A DNA stretch of 64,000 nt from Luscinia megarhynchos. Taxonomy: Eukaryota; Chordata; Aves; Passeriformes; Turdidae. The translations under genes and the position numbers were made by a program. The stretch is from assembly GCA_034336665.1 (NCBI GenBank), contig JAPFBE010000002.1, positions 17,028,906 to 17,092,905 of the forward strand, read 5' to 3'. Below the pieces are notes generated by a model. The model was not told the DNA's origin, did no database searches, and worked only from the letters and a program-made list of their open reading frames with translations. Shown in pieces: positions 37,165 through 48,765 of this stretch (position 1 is the stretch's first letter; each line of letters opens with the position of its first letter).

Positions 37165-37530
37165 GAAGAACAGAGGAGGGAGCTGGGGTTGTGTAGCCTG
37201 GAGAAAAGGAGAAAAGGGATGATCTTGTTATTCTACAACTGCTTGAAAGGAGGTTGTACCCAGGTGGGGCTTGGTCTTTTCAGCCAGGCAACAAGCAACA
37301 GGACAAGAGCAAACGGATTGGATATTAGGAAAAATTTCTTGACAGCCTGAAAGGGTTTTCAAGCACTGGAAAAGGCTGCCCAGAAAAGTGCTTGAGTCAT
37401 CATCCCTGGAGGCATTTAAAAAATATGTGGATGTGGCACTCAAGGACATGGCTTAGTGGTGGACTTGGCAGTGTTAGGCTTATGACCTTAAGGTCTTTTC
37501 CAAATCTACCTAAATGATTCTATAAAATGA
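37165..37530 (+). mobile_element. CR1 LINE 3' fragment, plus strand
   Basis: This is a sense-strand CR1 3' region. It has a GAGGGAGCTGGGGTTGTGTAG block, then TACAACTGCTTGAAAGGAGG, CCAGGCAACAAGCAACAGG and TTGGATATTAGGAAAAATTT. These are followed by GCCCAGAAAAGTGCTTGAGT, CATCATCCCTGGAGGCATTT, GTGGTGGACTTGGCAGTG and a shortened terminal ATGATTCTATAAAATG. Compared with the general CR1 pattern, a short piece appears missing between the ACAAGAGCAAAC block and TTGGATATTAGG near 37305-37320. It is longer than the 16588 copy and also dead. The frame at 37156-37350 is derived from it. Confidence 0.95.
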
Positions 37531-39009
37531 AATTACTGTTCCAGCTTCTGGGGAATTAGGGTTGCAACTCCAGATATACTTTTTTAATATTTCCACATAT
37601 TTTTCTCAGATTATTGCAACTGGAAAAATATTGTGTTAGCTCACTGATACTGTAGACTCTCTTTATGTCTCCTGTTTTCTTGGCTTTGTATAATGCAGAA
37701 GTGTTGCTATGAAATCCTACCATGATGTTGTATCTCTTTTTGATCTGGCCTGATGATTGTTTTTGCCATGAGAGAAACAGCTTTGGACAACCTAAAACTG
37801 GGCTATCTCTTAGTTTGAAAGAGTAAAAAACTAAAAATAAAGTAGCAGCTGTTCTGTGGAAGTGGTATCTAGGTGAGAAGGAAGAACAGCCTGTTACTGA
37901 GAAACTTGCCTAGGATGTAGGATGCACAAGACTCTTCATGTGAGGTGGGGAATATTTACTGTGCTGTCTGTTTCCCTCTGTTCTTGAGGCAGCAGCACTT
38001 CCTACCTTTGCAGTGTAGCAAAACCAGAAGTACAACAAAGACTTTAAGATGCCTCAACAGACAGAAAATAAGAATATGCAAAACATACAATAGAAATTGA
38101 AGATTATGACCCTTACATGTACTTGTGTTTTGGCAAATTTATTGTAGCTGTGCTAAACTACATTCAGAATAGCAAAGTTCTTTAAAATATTACTGTATTA
38201 CTGGATCAACCTGCTTTTTCATGCTAACATTTGAGTAACAGCAGCTAGACAGAGCTGAGCTCAGTTACTTCTCAGTATCTGAAATTTGATATCTGCTCCA
38301 ACTCATCAGAGCAAAATTTCTCTTATATGGGCACTCCAAAACATGAAAACAATTGGAGTCAGGGCACTCTTGTGCAAAATGCCACCCACATGACACAAGC
38401 TGAGAATGTGCCATGTGATGTGGTAACTACTAATGCACTGAGCTGAATCTGATGCAGTGTTGGCTTTATAACCAATTTCCAGCCCTATAAAATCTTCTCC
38501 TCATGGCCATGATTTCCTTCTTTGAGTGTATATTCTTTATTCACTCAAATTTTCTCCACACGTCAAGAACATCATAAGAAGAAATTATGAAAAGCAATGG
38601 GTGTAAAAATCCCCATTCCATTGTTATACTGAGCATTTAGAGTGAGAAAAATTAGGTGAATTCACATTTCACATGTGTTTAAATTGTTAATCTCACTACT
38701 CTATCTGTATTAGTGAATACATTTAACAGTAAGTTTTACTTTGTAATATTTTGGCAGAACTGTTAGAAAAATTGTTATAAGCTCAGGAGTGGAACTGAAC
38801 CATGAAAGCTAAACCATAAGCTGCTGCAAAGCTTGGTTATTAGTATGACAGAATAAAATTTCACACACACAAAAGCTTCTAGGCTGTGATATTTTGAAAG
38901 CAAGAAGAGAGGGGTGGGGAAGGGTAATCAAAGTCATCTATGTTCCCTCTGAATATTTCACTGAATGCTGCCATAGTAATATGTTGGTTTTGTCTGTTCT
39001 GTTTTTCAG
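37531..39009. other. Non-coding DNA, no gene recognised
   Basis: This is unique AT-rich sequence between a CR1 copy and the candidate exon at 39010. I see no domain-bearing frame or repeat. Confidence 0.55.
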
Positions 39010-39151
39010 GCATTTGGTGATATTAGTGAGGAAAGTTTTTCGTGTAAAATGAGCACAGACCAGGGGCATACAAGGGAAAAGGACAGTGAGCTGTGCACTT
39101 CTACATGTATCAAGCTGAGGGAGAGGAAAAAGAGTACAGCAAGTTGGAAAG
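39010..39151 (+). CDS. Candidate exon, 142 nt, one open frame (unrecognised)
   Basis: A strong acceptor (TTTTGTCTGTTCTGTTTTTCAG, ending 39009; core TTCTGTTTTTCAG) is followed by 142 nt open in a single frame. It then reaches a donor-like AAAG/GTATTA at 39152. The peptide begins AFGDISEESFSCKMSTDQ and ends in a basic, Lys/Arg/Ser-rich stretch (KLRERKKSTASWK). The other two frames stop within 14 codons. No family is recognised. It could be a coding exon, an exon of a long non-coding RNA, or a chance pairing of splice-like signals. The quality of the acceptor is the main support. Confidence 0.25.
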
Positions 39152-39233
39152 GTATTATTTTCAGTTTCTATACCTAGATGAAAAACAATCCTGGTACCTA
39201 AGCATAAAATGATGGGAAGGATAGAAAAACAGC

Positions 39234-39253
39234 AAATTATTTTAAAATAATTT
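39234..39253. repeat. Perfect 20-bp AT palindrome
   Basis: AAATTATTTTAAAATAATTT is its own reverse complement. It lies 80 bp after the donor of the 39010 candidate exon. Pure A/T palindromes of this length are uncommon but not rare in AT-rich DNA. Confidence 0.9.
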
Positions 39254-42200
39254 ATTTTGGTAAGGCCAGGGTGCCATCAGTGACTGCTGAAATGTCACAG
39301 TTGTGTTTTTATATGTGTCTTCATTCCTGGGTAGTTTCATCAGCTGTTGCAAGAATCCTGAAGACTGAAGTGCTGTCCTTTACCCAAACATTGTCATGCT
39401 TTCCATTTAGAATCCCAGTACAGTAACACAATTCAGAGAGATCTAATTTAGGCTTAAATCAGTATGTATTTTAGGTGTGTGTCCAGACATACTGATCTAA
39501 GTGCAAAAGTCCAAATCTCTCAGACTTGTATTGTGTTTTCTGCTGTGTACTGAGAGCCCCTGGCCCCCTCACAGTGCCTAGAGGGGTACATGCAGAGTGG
39601 AACATCTATGTCAAGCTCCCACTGAAGTTGCACCTGAGCAAAGGTGGTATCAGGGCTTTTGATGACAGAGTGCTGTGGAACATGCTGGGTGTCCTTAGGC
39701 ATCACTGTTATTATGAGATATCAATTTCCTCTTGTAGCTTATCAGGGCTCATTGTAGCTGGCTCCACAAGATCTCTGCTCTCAGCTGAGTCCCATCACTG
39801 TCAGTTTTCCAATGCCCTCCAAGGACTAAAATTCAGTTAAAAGCACCTTGTGTTACTTTTAAATTCACAATAACCCATGAGCACAAAAGACACATGTTTT
39901 TAAGGAAACCTGGTAAATTTAGTGTATGGGCTCTTGCTGTTATACCCCTTTTGCTGGGAGAGGGATGTCATACACTTTTGTTGGTGTATTTGCATCATAT
40001 CTTTCTCTACATAATTTTTTCTAATCTTCAGGAAATCACGTTGTCTCTGACAAGAGCTAGTTCCTGCAGTAACACATGGCCCATGGAGTTGCTTACATCA
40101 TGATCCACATCCATGGTATGGCTACTGTCTGATAGGATTTACGTTTCTAATGGCCACATCTCTGCCCATGTGGTGTTCTCCTGCAAATACTCCCTTTGTA
40201 GCTCTTCTGTGGCTTCAACAGGCTGTGCACTGTGGTGAACTCATGGGATCAGATCACAGATTGGATCATGCAAACATAATTATGTCATGTGACTTTTTCC
40301 CCCTTCACAGCTGTGGGACATTCCTAGATTTCTCAGGTTTGCTTGTTCCTGCTTTGTCAGCTTTGCTTGCACCTGTTAGCTGTGGTGGGGAAAATGTTGC
40401 TGATTTGTCTTTCAAACAAGTTTTATGACTAAGACATTGACAGTGTTTTCAGAAATTGTTCAAAGCACGATGCTACTGCAATTGCAAGACTGAGAGAATG
40501 CCCAGAAGAGGAGCAACGATGGCTTCATTCACCAGTTCTGTAGCCAAGTCCCAACTTGCAAAATTTACAAGATCCGAGAAAGTATTTTTTCTGAGGTTTT
40601 TGTGTTAGCCATACCTGCTTCTCTGTGAGCTACAGCAGCTTAAAGCAACCTGGAGGTTATGTTCATGGTTTCTTAGAAGTATTACAGTTAGAACAGGTCA
40701 GTTCTCTTTAGTTGGAACCAGTCAGTGCCTATTCTATTTGGCTCCATACAAATGTATCAGAAATTGTCCATGCCCCAAAGGCTAGAACTATAAGAGACAA
40801 CAGAAGAAGGTGGAAGGGGGAACACAGGCAAGAAAAGTGAAATCATGCATGCCAGGCCATCAAAGTCAGAGACAAATGGAGAAATGCTGCCAGTGTCCTG
40901 ATTCAGTCTTCTCTTGTCCTGAAAAGGAAGCTGGAAACAGGAAGAAACTTACCTTACTGCTATTTGGAATCATTTATTTAGAATTCTGTAGTCAATTAAG
41001 ATAGGAATCAGTGACATTTTTCTAGCATGTCATGATTTTCTGGTGTCCCTTTGTTCACACTGCTATGGTAAAAGTTTTTCAGATGCATTTATCTTTGTAA
41101 GATCTTACCCAATATCTTAAGCATTGTTGATTAATAGCATTACTTAAATCTATAGTTCTTATCCACTTGAATAAACATTAAATTACATTAGGTAGTAATC
41201 TAAAGATTTAAATGTCACTCCTGAACAGTTTTAATTTGGGTATGCATAATAATGGCTTGGTTTCCACCTATTTTCTTGTTTTTGTTTCTTTTTTTCTAGT
41301 TTATTTTTGTGTGTGCACATATGTCTGTGGTTATTTTATAACTTATGCCCAGACAGAAATAGTGTTAAAAAACTTCTGAGTATCTACAAGAATTGCTGTG
41401 TTTTTTGTGGCTTTTATTGTGTAAGATTACTTGGATTACTTCTCTCTGTCATAACAGAAATAAAATTGACTTTTAATGTTTGCTATGCCTGTTGACACTT
41501 TAAACTTTTCTACATAACTTTGGGAAAGAAATTAACTGAGGAGAAACCACCCAGTAACCTATTACAATTGCTAGGTAACAGTACCAAGATTCTGTGGGCA
41601 GCATCTTACTACGTGCATTGTCCTGGCCTCAGTTTTGCCTTTCAGGATGACTGACTTTAACTTAAAAATCCCTTTGGGCAATATTATGCCCTGGGCTTCT
41701 CACCACTGAGTGATATCCCAGGCTGGTTCCTTGAGATTTTAACTTTGGTGTTGGCAATACAGTGTTAGAATTAAGTCTGATGGTGGGACCGACTTTATGT
41801 GTGGAACCACCATGGCTTCAGTTCTGACAGGAACTTTTCTGGCAATTTGCTGACAAATTTCTGACAAACTTTTTCTGACAAATGTGGATCTAATACTGAA
41901 ACTTTGATCAGCATGAAGGCCTTGACTGACCACTTTTATTCCTCCAGTTATATTGAAAAGTCTCCACTGATTTTCATTTGATCTAGGATGTACAATTCTG
42001 TACATTACATAATTGTGAAAGATGAATTTAAAGTATGTTTAAATATTAGGGAAGTTTATCTTAATTTTTTAAAATGCAGCATCATATTAATTTTGATTAC
42101 TTGCATCTTCTGAGTTTCCATGTTTGTTGGTCAATGGTGCAGTGGGTGGCATTGGCTTTGAAATTGTTTTCTGAAGTGTTCTTATCAGCAGCATCATCCA

Positions 42201-45000
42201 TAATGCTCAGTTATAGTTGGATAGTAATTGCCTGTCTATGCAGTGTTCCTTTGCAACAATTTTCTCCTGTGTAGCTATATATATGTAGTCATTACTGAAA
42301 AGTGTAAATAAAGAATCCTTTTAGTGGTGTAGTTTCCCTGGGTACCTACTGTGCTCTTATTATCTAAAACATACTCCCCATCTGTAGTTCTGTTCTATTA
42401 AAGGATAAAGACATAACTATGAATTAAAAATTAAAATGCTTGTTGTAGATTGGAGAGCAGGGTCTATTAGAATATATCTGGAGCTAGGCTACCAGTACAG
42501 TAGATAGATTACACTGAGCTCCAGTTAAGCAAGGGGATGAAAAATGAGTGATTTTCATCATTCAGTTAAATATAGTGCTAAGTGGTATGTGCTAGCATTA
42601 AAAGCAAATTACTTAGCACTTCACCAATCACAGCATGAGAGAATTCCATTGGAAACAGTATTTTCAGTGATGCTCAGTCCTCAGTTTTATTAAATAAATC
42701 CACTCTTAATGCTTAAGGAAGCAGTAGAAGACTTATTGCTATGATAATAAAAAGATTGAAAATGTAAAAATAAAGAGAAGCAGTACCTCGTTTTAATAAA
42801 TGTGCTAAGAAATCCTCCTTCTCTCTTAACAACACAACTCCAAAATGCTGCTATATCAATAATTTTCTGTACTTTCTTAAGGTCTTCCTTCCTCCCTAAT
42901 GAATATGACCTTTCCTTTTTTTTTCCTTCTTTATAATGACATCTTTTTTTCTCATAAATCTGCTGCCATGTCACTGAACATTTTGATGAGCTTTTCTGAT
43001 TCCCTCTTATATCTCCTTGATAGGATATTATTATCCAGTAATCTAAAGATGGGGAGCCTGATCCTCAGCAAAAGCACTTTTTGGCAGCTCAGTTAAAGAC
43101 AATGGAGATGTAAGAATTTACAGCACAAGAAGTTTTCATTTTCCCTGTAGAGTCATTCTTCGGGGAATCCCGTTTTGGGTTTTCTCTTATGACTAGGTTT
43201 GAAGGCTGTTTTCCTTGTAAAGTGTGCTGTGTTTGGCTGGCATGGAGTCCATTTCCCATGGCAGTCCTCACAGTGCTGTCCTTTGCACTGGCAGCTGGAA
43301 AGGTGTTGCTGCCATGCTGGTGGTGTGGCCATTGCTGGGGCACACTCACACTCTTCCTCCAACATTCTCCTCCTCACCCCTAGGCTGGGGATGGGCATCA
43401 AGCTGGGCAGGGACACGGCCAAGACAGCTCAAAGAGACCAAAAGGGTATTCCACACCATATGGCACCTGCTCAGCACTGACAGCTAAGAGAAAGGAGGAC
43501 AAAAGGGCAGCATTTGTTATTTATGATGTTTGTGTTCCTGGAGCAACCGCTGCAAGTACTGAAGCTCTGCTTCCTGAGAGGTGACCAGATGTTACCTGCT
43601 GATGGGAATTAGGGAATAGAATCTCTTGTTCTCCTTTGCTTCCAATTTATCAAGCTGCCTTCATCTTGACCCATGAGGATTTTTTCTGTCTTATCTTCTC
43701 CCTGCCATCCTGCTATGGAGAAGAGTGATAGAGCAGCTTGGTGGGCAACTGATGTCCAATCAAGGTCAACTCACCAGCAAAGAGAAACATATAGGAAGTG
43801 ATGTAGTTAATCTATTTTTAGTACAAATGTTGACTGGAGGTGTTTTGAGTTTTCTCGTGGCCCTAAATTTCTCAGGTTCTGTGGAAATTATGTGACCTTC
43901 CCAAAACAGGTACTCTTTCCACTTTTGCTTAACATCTGCTTAACATTTCAGCAAAATCAGTGTAGTCTTATACAGCAGAAGTTTTTCCATTAATAGTGTA
44001 GGATAATGATATTTGGGCTGAAAGAAATATTTTGCAAAATGCAGACTATTTTAAAAAGTTTCCATGTGAAAAAGAAAATGTGTCTTTTTAAAAAAAAATG
44101 TTAAAGAAGAAGACATTTAAGCAATGTTTTCTTCTCTTCATGCAGTAGACTTTTCATTCTAATTACCATATCTTTTTCTGCTTAAATATACACTCCAAAA
44201 TTGGGGTTTTCCCCCTGTTTTACAAGAGCTTTATTCAAAGTATTTCCTTAAACTGTAACAGATAAATTTTATTTTTTTTTTTACCAATAGAACATTTCCT
44301 TCTCAAAATATTTGAAAACATGATATTTAACATAGATTTCAAACCACAGAATTCCTTTTTCCATTTTCCTGGCTGGCACATAATGGTTCTGATGCATCTT
44401 TCCTGGGTATGCCAATCCTGTCATATACACTAATGTGAAATAATGACACAAGGTTGACTTAACTAGACATAATAGGGCATATTTCTAAGACATTCTGTAT
44501 GGGAGGTATATGCACAGATCTTGCTATTTGTTAATGAAATTGGAAAACTTCTTCATCTGCACTAAGACATATGTTTATAATACCCTCCTACTTCAAAAAC
44601 ATGGAGTCCTTGCACAAAATAATAAAAATGAAAAAAAATAAATGATTTTTTCCCTCTTCATGTTTCAGATTACTTTTAGAACTTCACAATTCACAGAGAA
44701 TTTGGAGCAGCAACAGCTATGATGGTGTCTAAAATCAGTGCAAGAATATGCATGTATATGTATGCTCATGTGTACAGAATGAGAGCACGACAGATTTCAG
44801 TGGCAAGGCTCTGTATTTTAAACCTTCCCAAAGTTTTTTTCTGTTGTTGATGGTGTTTAAGTCTTTATTTTCTATCTTGGAATAAAAAACCACTGTTGAA
44901 GATTTTTGGTGTTTTTTCTAAAGATATTGTCTGTGAATATATTAGAGAGGCTCTGAATATCAATCAGAGAACATGCTTTACTTTTTTTTATAATATCTTT
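39254..45000. other. Non-coding DNA, no gene recognised
   Basis: This is unique sequence. A TTTTTTCTAATCTTCAG acceptor-like site near 40015-40031 leads to a frame of only about 24 codons. The 43.19-43.49 kb stretch is GC-richer and open in several frames at once, a composition effect. CTGACAAA occurs three times at 41850-41882. Confidence 0.55.
41850..41882 (+). repeat. Three copies of CTGACAAA in 33 bp
   Basis: Exact CTGACAAA at 41850-41857, 41861-41868 and 41875-41882, with a related CTGACAGG at 41824-41831. The TGACA core matches the TALE homeodomain (MEIS/TGIF) half-site. It is either a decayed tandem repeat or a small homotypic site cluster. Confidence 0.6.
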
Positions 45001-48000
45001 CAAATTAGAGATAGAAAAGCCTAAATTCTTTCTAATGGTCTTGTCACATGATGTTTTTCATTAAAAAGTGGTGGACAGGAATAGGTTGCAGCCCCCAATT
45101 CCCCTCTGCTCCCCCTCCTACTCCCCCACTGCTTTTTTAAGCACTGAAAAACTTACCATGTTCATTGACCTACCAACAACTCTTAAATGCTGATTTTCCT
45201 TATGAACCAATGGCCTCATGCACATGTATCTGTCTTATCAGGGACACAACATTTTATCTGAGTCTGGGGCTGAGTGTATAAGCTAAGGGCTTGTCTCTGC
45301 CCCTCTGACAGCCTGAGGGATTTTAGAATGGATGCCAAAAGAGCTGATACAGGCATGACTTGGTCCAAAAAGAAAATAGTGAGCACAGACTAAGAGATAC
45401 TGCATCATTCAGGTTGCTAATTTCTAGCTTTCCTCTTCTACCCTTGCTATTGTTGTGGACACAGCACTCTCCTCTGAGCACAGCTGTGCCACCTGAAGAG
45501 ATCATCTACAGCTGCTTTCTCATGCAGGAGAAGCTCCCATGGGAGCTTTCCCTCACCCATTTCAGATCGAGCATAAATACCTTCTGCTCCAGCTGCTCAA
45601 GCCTCTCAGGGCCATGTTTAGCCAAAACAGGTGAGAATGCATTCACATGAGCAGCTCTGCTAGCAGTTCTGAGTGCAGTCATCTCTGGGAGGAAGGTGGT
45701 GAGGACAGGTGGGAGTGATGCTGTCATTCCCTCATCCAACACAGCTGCGACTGAAGTGGATTTCTGCCCTCTGTCTGTGTGTGTGTCAGGTTTAAAGGTT
45801 GATTTGCAAGTCCTGTGTTTCTCATTTGATTATGAATGTTGTGAGTGATAAGACAGACCCTGAGGTAGGAGTCCTTACAGACAGCCCACTGGCTGGGGAT
45901 GAAACATGGACTTTAACATTCATTTTAGACAGAGATGAAAAAGAAAGATGGGAGTGTGTGCATATTACATAACATAAAATGTAGTTTATGAGGTTTTTAT
46001 TATTATTATCATTATCCTTTCAATTATATACTCTGCTGCTGAGAAACTCAACCTGTGCCTAATTTAGCACTCACATACCTTGGGGTAAGAATAGAGCTAA
46101 AATGGGAGTTGCCAACCAGCTTCAGACTTAACAACACCAAAGAAGCCTCTGTATGTTCCCTGATCACAGCCTTAAGAAGCAAATAGGACAATGGTTTCCT
46201 CCAGTGCATGTGCCAGCAGCTCTGTGAGGCTGTGCAAAATTCTGTGTGCTGGATAAGGAGCCGAGCTCACTCTGCAGGCTGCAGAATTCCAAAGCCCGCT
46301 TGACCATACACAGTCCCAGATTTTATACTCCTGGGTAGGATGAAATAAAAAGATGCTGAGATAGAGATACTGCTTTGAGTGAGGAACCCAGACAGAGGAC
46401 TTCTCAAGGCTTCTGATCAGATGGGACATGAGGAGCAGAGAAAAGGGGCTTCCTACAAGGTCAGAGCTTTGTCAGCGAATGCTGCAGCGTTTCTAGTGGC
46501 TCTGCAAGGTTCCAGAAAGGGGAGTGATTTGCCTGGATAATTAGGTCAGGATTGTAGTAGTTTGGCTTCCTTTTATCCTTGTTATGTGGATAACTCGGAT
46601 TTATTTTTTCTTCTCCACGGGCTCAGCAGTACAATTTCAAAATTGACATGGTGCTTATCAGAAGTTAGTAATTGGATAGTGCAACCCATTTGTTTGATAA
46701 AGCTGAACTGTTCATTTTTGGATTCTAAAAGCTAATAGGCATTGTTCCTTCTTTGACATTTGATTTTAATGGCTGTAATGTTGCTCCTGTCTCAACAGCT
46801 CTGTGTCTGGGTGTTTTCCCTGACTCCACGCTTCCTCTGCAGGGTTCAGGAGGCTGTTTTTAACACTTTAGCTTCTGGAGTAGTTTCCTCACTCCTCCAT
46901 ATGCTGCTATATCCTGTAGACCTGGAAAAGACAAAGTACTAGGATTCAGGGGTGGATTAAAGCTGAAGGCAGAGGTTTTCCCAGGCGTGCACTGCTCTAG
47001 TTTATTTAGTAATAATGCAATCATAAAAGCCCCAAACCCCAAATCCTCTTCATTATAGTTTTGCACCAGCATGAACCTAGGAAAGATGGTTATGTGAGGC
47101 AAAACTTTGGTATAAAAGGGATGTGTAAAACTCCTCTGACTCATTTGGCACTGAATGGACTTTTCTGGGGTATCACTTTTGATACTGTAGGACTCGGATA
47201 TTGCAGCTCCTTTTTCTTTGGCCTTCAAGCAAAATCAATTCATGAACTATGCAACACTGCTTCAAGGCTCTTTTTATGAGACTAGCCTAATCTACATATG
47301 GCATTGTCCCTACTTTATAGTCTTTTAATTGGCTACAAGCAGCTTACCATATTGATTGAAAAATTCTTGTTACATTTAGGGCTATGGCTAATTATGATCT
47401 TTCTCCTCTCCTTGTCTTCTTGATTTGTAGTTCACATCTCCTTCTCAGGAGCTCACTCCTTTCTCTTCTAGTCTGGAGTTTCCTCTACTGAGTCTCATTC
47501 CCTCCCTGATTTCATAAAACCTCATGGCTGAGCTGATGGTGTTAGAAAGATACTGAATAAGATGAACCTGGGGCTCAATGGCAAATTCTGCTTTCCAAAT
47601 AAATACTGGAAAGCTCTTGGTAGTATCATTATGTTCTCTAAGATTGGTTGTTCAGAGAATATTTCAGTAGCAAACAAGAAAATATATTGATTTTTAAAAA
47701 ATCAGCCCTAAATAATTTGTTTGTGTTTTATGGGGGCTAAAGAGAAGTTACAGAGAAAAGGTCCATTGGTAAATAAAATGTGTATTTCCTTTACAGTGAA
47801 ATACAGTAGAATCCTTACTCAAAAGGCTCTCAAAAAACAATTGTCACTGTTGATAACTGTAAACATGTAGCAAAATTAATTCATTCACTTACAGTAGTGG
47901 AAGGACTACCAAAAGAAAATGCAATGATGAAGTATTATTTTCCAGAAACCTGACTGTAGTAATTTATCGTAGATGATGATCCAATGATCCATGAACTTAT

Positions 48001-48555
48001 AAGTCCTGAAAAAAAAAACCCAAAAGTGTTAAATATTGTGGAATATCCATCCTATTTTAAGGCTGTTGCATCAAATTGCTGTACAATCCTCACTGCTGAT
48101 CTAATCAATGGGAAATCCGTCTAAGCAAGAAAAATGTGAAATGGCATGACACACTGTCATGAGTGAAGCTGATTGAAAAATTCCACTTGACACCCTGTGC
48201 CAAAAACTGTGTGCAGAAATCTTGGCATAATTCAGGAGCTCAAAAGAGAGTTATTCCAAGACCTGGAAAATGTCATCACTCTCTTTGGAGCAAGATATGT
48301 GAATTATTTTTATTGTTTCATTCCTTAGTATCCATATTTCCTTCTTTTGCACCTTATTTTGCACATTTAATTTAAATGAGAGCAAATGTGTTCTGGCTGA
48401 ATGTCATATACATGTTGTATATAACAGAACTATGATTAACTGTATGAATAATTACCAGTTGCAACTAAACAATTCAGATGGATAGTTTCATTAAGAAAAC
48501 AACATGGGGTCATTATAAGGTTCTGGTCGCTGCCCCCAATCTTAGAAAAAAATAT
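45001..48555. other. Non-coding DNA, no gene recognised
   Basis: This is unique sequence with a C-rich patch at 45090-45128, a short TG run near 45774-45787, and a TTATTATTATTATCATTAT run near 45995-46015. Frames at 45360-45742 are open on both strands without domains. A short inverted repeat, TGATTTTT/AAAAATCA, lies near 47688-47704. Confidence 0.55.
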
Positions 48556-48559
48556 AGTT

Positions 48560-48765
48560 CTCTGAACCACCAATCTGAATTGGTGATAAAATATCCCAAG
48601 TAGGCTCACATTAAGCTGTATAATATGCAGGCTGCTTGATTTGTATTGAATATGTGTCTGGTGGCTGGAACCCACTGTAATGAACTAGCCCACAAATCAC
48701 AGCTTAATGGGAATCTACTTATACATATTGCTTAATTAAAAGTTGTGAGCTTATTAACATGTGTC
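48560..48765. promoter_or_regulatory. Candidate enhancer-like AT-rich block
   Basis: This is repeat-free sequence with TTAATTAAA and ATTAAC cores, two AGCTTAATG-like words and CACAAATCACAGC. It resembles conserved non-coding elements in composition. There is no evidence of conservation from this window alone. Confidence 0.15.

Noticed and set aside
43153..43487. Several overlapping frames on both strands
   Set aside because: Simultaneous openness in multiple phases points to composition, not coding.
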